A model generated the notes under the pieces. That model ran no database searches. It saw only the letters and a list, made by a program, of their open reading frames with translations, and was not told where the DNA came from. This document shows, piece by piece, positions 56,179-64,000 of a DNA stretch of 64,000 nucleotides. The DNA is from Ilyonectria destructans (taxonomy: Eukaryota; Ascomycota; Sordariomycetes; Hypocreales; Nectriaceae). A program made the translations under genes and the position numbers. Position 1 is the stretch's first letter, and every line of letters begins with the position of its first letter. The stretch is from positions 2,356,001 through 2,420,000 of the forward strand of contig JAHEWK010000004.1 in assembly GCA_020740775.1 (NCBI GenBank), given 5' to 3'.

Positions 56179-56825
56179 ATGCAGTTCAAGCTCCTCACTG
56201 TTACCACTGGCATCCTTACCGCCTCCACCGTGCAGGCCACGGCCAATATCACGGATATTCTTGGCGACATTGGCGATATATCTTCATTAGCTGGCGAGGT
56301 TGTCACTCTCTTTCAGAATCTGGACATCACGACGATCATCTCATCAGCACCTGTAAGATCAGCCAAAGCAACTTCAATCAGAGTAAAATGCTAATTCTAC
56401 CCCAGAAAATCATCGAGAACATTGGTCAGATTGTGGAAATCATCACCTCGGATGCCGAAGCAATTGGTGGAGATAACGGCACCACCTCATACAGCACAAG
56501 CGACGAGACGGATGCCTGCGGTGGTTTGGAGAAGGTATGAGAGCCTGTTAACTGTCGTGTTCCATTTCCAATGCTAACTGTTAGGGCATAGTTCCTGGAG
56601 TCTGTTGGTCAGATTGCCGATAGCGTCGCTAACAAGATTGGCATCGTCTCAGGCACTCCGTTCAGCGGTGCTATCGGAGGCATCATCACTTCCATCAAGG
56701 GTGGTGTTGATGACTTCGGCAGCAAGATTCTTGACATTGTACCTTCTTGCGATAACTCGACCTCGTCGTACAGCCTGGAGAGCGTGGGCGCGTCATTCAA
56801 CACTTGCCTCGAGAAGTTGTCTTGA
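56179..56825 (+). CDS. Small secreted protein, 178 aa
   Basis: Three exons, 56179-56352, 56406-56534 and 56592-56825, with introns of 53 and 57 nt in phase 0. The signal peptide is MQFKLLTVTTGILTASTVQA. The mature part is a series of amphipathic helices rich in Ile, Val, Ser, Gly and Asp (DILGDIGDISSLAGEVVTLF; QIVEIITSDAEAIGG; SGAIGGIITSIKGGVDDFG), with three cysteines (DACGG, PSCDN, NTCLE). The composition recalls secreted surface-active or cell-wall-associated proteins such as the HsbA type, but I cannot assign it to that family. It is preceded by a pyrimidine-rich leader. Effector or surface protein roles are possible. Confidence 0.78.
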
Positions 56826-57568
56826 TCGAAGATTGGGCCAAATCACCTTCATCTAGCTACAATTTGATCCACTGGAATTGTTGAAAACATCCCGGAGGTG
56901 TAATAATTTGTTGCCCGCGGGCTTCGGACGTTGATTAGACCTAATGTAGGCCCTTAAGAGGAGAAAGAATCATGTAGGGAGATAAAATCTGGCTCAGTTG
57001 GAGAGACTAGTCAACGTTTGGTTCCGTCCTTGTGACAACATGCTTGGCTACTCTCTCAGTACCATTGGAAGACTTCTTGATGGTTCCGTCATCGAGGGTC
57101 TTCGTCGAAGCGAGGCGTCGGAGCCGGCTGTTCAAGGTATCATTAGCCTTGGAACGATGCTGCAGAATGGGCATCACCCGGCGATACTGAGGGAGGGCAT
57201 CCCTTCACCCCGCGGAGCCACAATCCAGACATTGTTAGCGGTAGAAAAGAAGAGAACCCGGGCCATGTTTACGGATGCTCTCCTAAGCGGGACAGGCCAT
57301 TTGAAGGGCCCAAAGAAATAACGCGATAAACAGCCGCGAGTTCTTACTCGTACCCCTAGTTACGATGGCGGTGGGTCATCCAGAGACCTCGTTCACAGTT
57401 AGACTCAAGACCTTTGACTCGTCTTGTTTAAATTCAAGGCATAGGTATTAAACTCTAGCTTATAAAATAATGAAAGGCCCGAATCCAACCTAAGAGACTA
57501 GATTATGGAATAATACCTACCTGGGCTTTCTATTTTCTTCCAGAATTTCTAACATCCAGCTGACCACT
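56826..57568. other. Convergent intergenic region
   Basis: 3' spacer between the small secreted protein and the nucleoside-hydrolase-like gene. One 107-codon plus-strand ORF (56998-57321) has no recognisable features and is not called. Confidence 0.4.
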
Positions 57569-58938
57569 TCACCTAGCCAGCGAAGCTAAAACTTCGACAA
57601 GCTCCGCTTCCGTCACTGAGCTAGCGTCGGCAATATCATACATCGGAATCCCCGACGTGTCTGGTCGGAAGATAAATGTGCCATCATAGTCATCAAGCTG
57701 TGCGTAGCCCAAAGTCGAGCCCCCAAAACCAGGACTGAGTGCACACAAGAATGCAGTAAGATCTGGCATCGGGCATATTTTGTCAGGATAATCCTGCTCC
57801 AGAGTGACTTTTCTGGTGGCGATTTTTAGGGGATCTTCCAGGCAGTTGAACCCTAGGAATCTCTTCTCTAGGCATGTTCCGCCCTCCTTTTTCAAGCCTG
57901 CCAATGGGTACTTGACTCCTTGGGCCGTGTGAGATGGCACCACTGTGAAATTTGAGAACGCTGTGAAGTGATCGAAGACGAACTTCGCCGCCTTGAGGTT
58001 AAGAGCGATATTAAACTGATTTGGAAACAAGTTTACGGAAAGATCGCAAGAGCCCTTTTGAACCATTAGTATATCTTTCCAACATGCGGATTTGTGTACA
58101 TACCGCTTGTAGATGGCACTTCACCCTGTCGGCGACACCGCTTTGAATAAATCGCTGGAGAATTGCCAGCGACGAGCCTCCAAAAAACTGGACACTGGTT
58201 GAATTCTTGATTGTTCGGCATAGCGCGTCGTAATCAAGAGGGATAACTGAGCTTCCTTGATTCACCATTTTTCTCTCTGCTCGTTCTATGCAGGCGCTGT
58301 ACCATGACTTGAGGCTCTCGACTCGCTGCGCCAGAGGCTCAGTCATGATATCTTGGTGGGACTTGAGCTCCTCTTCGCTGCGAGATACGAGCTCTTCTTT
58401 ATGGTGAAAGTTCAGATTCACTGGATTCTGGATGCCATCTAGGCTCTCCAGGTCCATTAATACCTCAACCGGGGCATTCGCCCAACCAGCCATGCAAGTA
58501 ACTTGATCCCATGCTGTGAGACGTCCATGCAAAATGGCATCTTCTTTTGGGCCATTTTCAGGTTTCACTGCCAGTCGAAGCTAAATGTTTTGACGCATCA
58601 GCGTCTGAGGGAATTAACAAGCTATGGGATAAGCTTACCAGCTCTCGGTCTTGGGCACTAAGTCCATCGATTCCATCAAGGTCGGCCTCATTTAGAAGAC
58701 CGCCTAAAAGCACTTTAAACGACCTTCCGCGTGTAGGGAAATGTCGCTCTATAAGTTTCTGGCACTGAACGCGTTGCTCTCCGGTCATGGTCAAGCCGAA
58801 AGAAACCTGGCGAGGCTCCAGGATCCAGATGACGCGCGTGTCGGCCCTACCGGCCGTTGCTCGCATCAGAGCCAAAGCAGCGGCCGAGTTGTCCGAATCG
58901 ATGGAATCATTGTAGTATATAACGAGGTTTTCACTCAT
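57569..58938 (-). CDS. Nucleoside-hydrolase-like protein
   Basis: Three exons, 58938-58639, 58580-58104 and 58054-57569, with introns of 58 and 49 nt (the second with a CTAAT branch), give 420 aa. The N-terminus IYYNDSIDSDNSAAALALM resembles the Asp-rich calcium-binding start of inosine-uridine nucleoside hydrolases (DxDxxxDD). The middle FFGGSSLAILQRFI parallels the family's GGPLTN region. QFNIALNLKAAKFVF followed by FTVVPSHTAQG parallels the EFNxxxDPEAAxxVF block. The Asp cluster is degenerate (NDSIDSDN), so catalytic activity is doubtful. No signal peptide is seen. If active, it would cleave N-glycosidic bonds of nucleosides. The family call is moderate; the gene structure is strong. Confidence 0.72.
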
Positions 58939-59517
58939 CGTGTCTATTTAGCTCCAGATGCTTTGATGTATTGATGCGCAAGGCGGCTCTTGTGGAGTTT
59001 TATGTGTGTTTATTGTGTGGTGCAAAAGGGAAAAGGGAAGATACAAGGCTAGGCACCCGCTCGCAGATCAAGTGGCTGTGCACTGCCACCGAGCGCTTCG
59101 CCACACAAGGTTGACCCCGTGCAAATGTAAAAAGCTAACCATTGGCTGGCCGGCGCCAAACTGCCGAAAACCGTACCGCATCCGGCTGCATTTGAGGCGG
59201 TTGACCGATGGAAAAGAAACCTCGATAGTAGAAAATACCTTGGCTATGCTGGGACTGTATCCCCCTGTAGTGTCGCCAGGCATTCAATTGCGATAGTCAG
59301 GTCATGTCACGAACATCATTTGGTGAAACCTGCATTGATGCAAATCTGACTATCGTTCCCAGAAGTTGAATTTCGACATTAAATCTTAGAACCAAGATAT
59401 CTCTTCCAGCCCATAATCCGTTGCAAATCCGAAATATTTCTCTCAAATTATTTCGCACATACCTAATACATTAAAACATCATTGATACCATCAACCGTTC
59501 CCATATCTCCTTCATAA
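58939..59517. other. Intergenic region
   Basis: Spacer between the nucleoside-hydrolase-like start and the Ecm33-like 3' end (both minus strand). No feature was recognised. Confidence 0.4.
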
Positions 59518-60981
59518 TTAAATGCAACCGAAAGCGATGGCTCCGAAGGCAACCCCATAATACCACAGGTTTTGAACCGCGATGGGACTAGCGACAGATG
59601 TTGTGGCATTTTTGCAACTGTAATCATCCGGCAACACACCTCGGCTTTTTAGTTCGTCAAAAGGCGTGCAATTAAAGGCAATAGCTTGGAATGGGTTAGG
59701 GTCTATTGTGAACTCCTCCAGGACCTTTTGGGTGTTGTTCCCATCGGCATGGTTCTCCATGAAGGAGTCACTACGTGGTAGGAAGTGTCAGTCAGCCGCA
59801 AGACATCCAAGGGGGAGAAAAACGAAACGCACAAGAAGCCGTTTGATACGTTGACTCGGGCGATGGAGATCCTAGACAGATTGGTCTCCGGCCAGTACCA
59901 CACTCGCTCGCTGCCAAGGTACTCGGAGCTCAAGTTGAGGTTGTCGCAAGAAGAAATTTCCAGGTCAAAGTCTGACCAGTTGAGAGCGGCCTGGGGTAGC
60001 TTCACGCTTTGGAGACCGTCGCTGTTGAGAAGTTTTAGTTTTGTCAACTGGTCGAATGGGAGCTCGAGATCCTCCATCTCGTTATCTGATTCCATGGTAA
60101 AGCTCCCAACAGTCAAGTTCTTCACCGAGTCGTGGCGCTCAAGCTTTGTGATGTTGCCTTTAAGCACAATGCTATCGATCTCCACGTTGGCCGTCCTCGA
60201 TGTTCCAATAGTCACGGCTATGTCGTTGCCGGAAACCCAGAGCTCAGGAGCCTTGGCCCAGCCGAAATTGATTTCTTTGACATTGGGAAGATACTCCCCT
60301 GAGATGGTAATGCGCGACTGGTCGGCGGTGCCATTGGCACTGATAGGATGGCTGAAGAAGCTATCCACCGATTTGACTGCAGCAGCCCAAAACGAAACGG
60401 TGCCGTACTTGTTTTCCCCCGTGAAGCCTTCAAGACCTTCGTGCTCTATGCTCGTGAGGTTTGCTGCTTCGAGTATAAAGTACCCCAGTCTTGCGAGCTT
60501 CGTGATATCCAGGCGCTTGAGCTCTCCAAGGCGTTTTAGGGACACAGAGCCCTGGACTACTTCAAGTTTCGGGAAGCTAAGTTCCTCTAGGCCTTGAAAG
60601 TACCAAAAGTCAATGGCACCACCGACTTTCGTAAGTGTAGAACTGGAAATCGAGAAAGCCGATGGGATCTCGCAGTCATCCCAAGCTTCCTCGCAGCCGG
60701 AGTGAGTAATGTCACCTTGGATTTCCTCAACACCATCAAGATTGATGGTCTCGCTCAAGGCCTTGGCAAAACCCAGGTTTCCGCTGATTATCGTGCAATC
60801 ATTCCGGACCTCAGTAGCATCACTTGCGTCTGCAATCGTCACGTTGGTGCACTCGATTGCCTGGGCGACTCCTACCCAGTGGGTCAGCACACGCTCCTTT
60901 GTGGATCACCAGTTAGGAATACTGACCCAAAAATAGAACCAGGAGCCCCATGGGCCCGAAGATGGATCGTGATTGTATCAT
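59518..60981 (-). CDS. Ecm33/Sps2-like GPI-anchored cell-wall protein
   Basis: Three exons, 60981-60927, 60871-59833 and 59770-59518, with introns of 55 and 62 nt, give 448 aa. The signal peptide is short (MIQSRSIFGPMGLLVLFLGVAQA) and split by intron 1. The body has the receptor-L/leucine-rich pattern of Ecm33 with many N-glycosylation sites: ISGNLGF, the GLEELSFPKLEVVQGSVSL type, and the C-terminal motif ISIARVNVSNGFFDSF rebuilt across intron 2. The C-terminus has a small-residue region followed by a hydrophobic tail (NLWYYGVAFGAIAFGCI), as expected for GPI attachment. Family members are cell-surface proteins needed for wall integrity. A longer N-terminal start (61164) is open but would bury the signal peptide. 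Confidence 0.87.
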
Positions 60982-63344
60982 GATAGTGGATAAACGAGTG
61001 ACTGTGCCAGTAAATGCGGCGACTTTAGAACTGAAATCCAGCACAGCTTCACGCTCTTCCCAGAGAAATACAAGAGGGGAAGAAAACAGAATCTCCCAGG
61101 CAAATATACGTCTGCAGAATTTTTTGTTGGAAGGATTGTGATACGATGTTGTGATTCTTGACATCCTTGTTCATCCGTGTTCTTGCGTGCAAGGTTACTC
61201 AGCGTCAACAATGTATGATAATTGGCACGCACAGCAGAGTGCTTGGGTTTCTGTCTAACTCCCCCTGAGAACGTAATCCGATCCCTTATTAGCTAGTGCA
61301 TTAGCCAGAAAACAGTTAGGACCAAGTCATGCATCTTCTTCTTGCTGTGCTGGGAGCGTATTTCCGCGTATGACTCTTGCCGTCACCAGACCCCTGCAGG
61401 GTGATCCCGGATAATTTTACAGCCCCAATAGACTGCGACCAACGCAAACACAGGTCATTTAAGTGGAACGAACACTGCACCACATGGGTGTTCTCGTGCA
61501 TCTATTGTTGTGTGACTGACGATAACGCGTTGAGCTGAACAAGCCGACTGCTTGGCGAATTTGTAGAGAGCCCACAATCGCCTCCATTCAACCGAATTTC
61601 GGGTCGGATACGAGTCTGCCGATCTTGTCCAAACCTGGAAAATTTCAGTACGTCGCTACTACCCAACCTGTCTTGGAGTGGTTGTGTGGAGAGGCTCCTT
61701 TTTGGATGTGAGGTTTAGACACAGCATACGAAAGTTTCGCCCATCACAGGCCGAAGAGTTGTATCTATTGCGCTAGCTAGCAAAAGGGAACGCTCCACAG
61801 TTCCATTGTCGATCCTGAGATGCTGCTATTTTGAGCTCAAAGATCGGAGGCGATCTGAGTGTGGAGAGGTGGGGCGTCAGCCAGGGCTTGATTATCGCGA
61901 TGCACGATAGGCTTTACATCGCCTCCAACCCAATTACCAATCCCTTTGTTAAAAGAAATCCAAACAAATTCCACCCTTAGCCTAAGTGCGTAATGTCGAT
62001 GTAAAAAATGGCACAAAAGTCTTGGCAGCATTCTCTTTATATCTTCCAATGAACTACTTAACGAGATTGCCTCCTTATTGCCAAAAGTTCGCTCTCCCCC
62101 TGCCTTCAACTTGGCTTCGCCATGAAGTCGCTAAGGATCCCAAAATACCATCACTCTACTATTGCAAGCCTTAGGAATAGTATCCCAAAACAGACTTGCC
62201 GCTTATTGGATCAGGTAGTGTAATACGGAACTTAAAGTCCTACTTACGAAACTTTATCTTTAGTCACGTGCGGCAGATCAAATAGTTTGGGTTTTGTGTG
62301 TTGAGCAGTTCGACCTGGATGGATATGCTATGTTATTCGAAGCTCACCGGGACCCTTGAAATGCACACCACTGGACTCCGAAGGGCATATCAGATCCCTG
62401 GGCCCTGGGTTGGCGCACGTTGCTTCACACAGGATAATGTCCATATCAATCTCAGGGCTTTCAGGGTAGGCGTAGCGAACTGGGCAGACGCTCCGGGCCG
62501 AACCGTCGCGGTTACTCTTGTCGGGGATCTTCATAGGCTCCCCCAATCAAAAACCGCGGCTCAACCAGTTTCGGTGCTTTGACTACCCTCCTGCAAATAC
62601 CAGTGGACACGATATTTTTCTAGGTACGGTACTACTGCTGACGTAGACGATTATGAGAGATTTGACTACGGCTACTAAAATGGTGACTCCCACAGCCATG
62701 ACACTGAGTGGAGGATCTGCAAGCTGAACGAGAAGATCTGGATGAATAGTAGCTTGAGAATTACGGACTATTTGAGGCTAGGAATCTTAAGGAGGATGTC
62801 GAAGCCAAAGACCAGACGACCTTGAACTTATTGCTCTCTGCAGCGTAGGCTAGGAGAATAGCCAGCCATTTATTAGCGGGCGCCAAATGTATAGGTTCGA
62901 AAGTATACACACATTCTCATAGCTCAGGTTGCAGGTGGCAAATCTTCAAGTGTCAATTTACTGTCAGTTTCGTACACGGCCGAGTCCTGTCCGAAACAAA
63001 ATCCTGTCTAGTTTTAGTTTTTAGCACGTTGAGGTGTGGTTTGCCTTTAGATCACTGTCGGTACGAATTTTGCCGACGAGATCACACTAAGCCAGTTCAA
63101 TTTTTGTCAGGGATACGACCAGAACTAGCCGCTATTTATCGGGAGGATAATCTTCAATTTTCATACTGTCTCTAAATTGCAGATTTAACTTTCACTTGCA
63201 TCCAGGGTTACATTCTCGACCAAATGCCAGTGCAACAACTGATTCCCTCTTGATCATCAGACAAATCCAGCTTCAGACTTGACTTGAGAAGATAGTGCTC
63301 GTCTTCGAACCCAGATGGGAGTATCCCGTGGCCACTTTTGTCGC
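60982..63344. other. Intergenic region, 2.4 kb
   Basis: Upstream region of the Ecm33-like gene and 3' region of the subtilase. I see only short overlapping ORFs (for example around 62300-62580 on both strands), without family or splice support. Confidence 0.4.

Positions 63345-64000
<656 letters not shown>

Overview
The window is nuclear DNA of a filamentous ascomycete (Pezizomycotina), most likely a Sordariomycete. The grounds are short GT-AG introns of 48-94 nt with CTAAC/CTAAT-type branch points, C2H2-plus-Zn2Cys6 transcription factors, Ecm33-like and subtilisin-like secreted proteins, F-box/DUF-type orphans, a TPR-CHAT protein, and sequence changes of the RIP type (CpA to TpA). The exact genus cannot be read from the sequence. 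All exon coordinates below were worked out by hand from reading frames and splice consensus.

Layout. 1-3.4 kb: the end of a hydantoinase/oxoprolinase-DUF917 fusion gene and a complete dim1 (U5 snRNP 15 kDa) gene. 3.4-8.4 kb: no gene found. 8.4-15.3 kb: an F-box/ankyrin protein with an internal stop problem, a 93-bp tandem repeat and an F-box/zinc-ribbon protein. 16.3-33.7 kb: an accessory block. A carotenoid/stilbene-cleaving oxygenase is divergent from transcription factor TF1. A second pair has the same arrangement, a P450 divergent from TF2, which has the same three-zinc-motif architecture as TF1. An alpha/beta-hydrolase follows. Between the pairs lie a 5'-truncated P450 relic, a frameshifted membrane-protein relic and a 57-aa secreted cysteine-rich protein.

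35.5-47.5 kb: a GFA-family enzyme, a 1200-aa SMP/C2 lipid-transfer protein, a TPR-CHAT protease-like gene split by one in-frame TAG, and an AT-hook/C2H2 protein. 49-64 kb: secretory genes dominate. They are a six-exon M35-like zinc metalloprotease, a large secreted cysteine-rich protein (again with one in-frame TAG), a small secreted protein, an Ecm33-like GPI protein and the 3' part of a proteinase-K-like subtilase. An F-box-like DUF gene and a nucleoside-hydrolase-like gene sit among them.

Most interesting points. (1) Two long genes, TPR-CHAT and the secreted cysteine-rich protein, are each intact except for one UAG, with coding sequence continuing in frame on both sides. This fits either RIP-type nonsense mutation or A-to-I mRNA recoding (UAG to UGG) as known from the sexual stage of Sordariomycetes. 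(2) Two paralogous regulators are each divergent from an oxygenase and share GC-rich palindromic promoter elements, which suggests a co-regulated oxidative catabolic or detoxification cluster.
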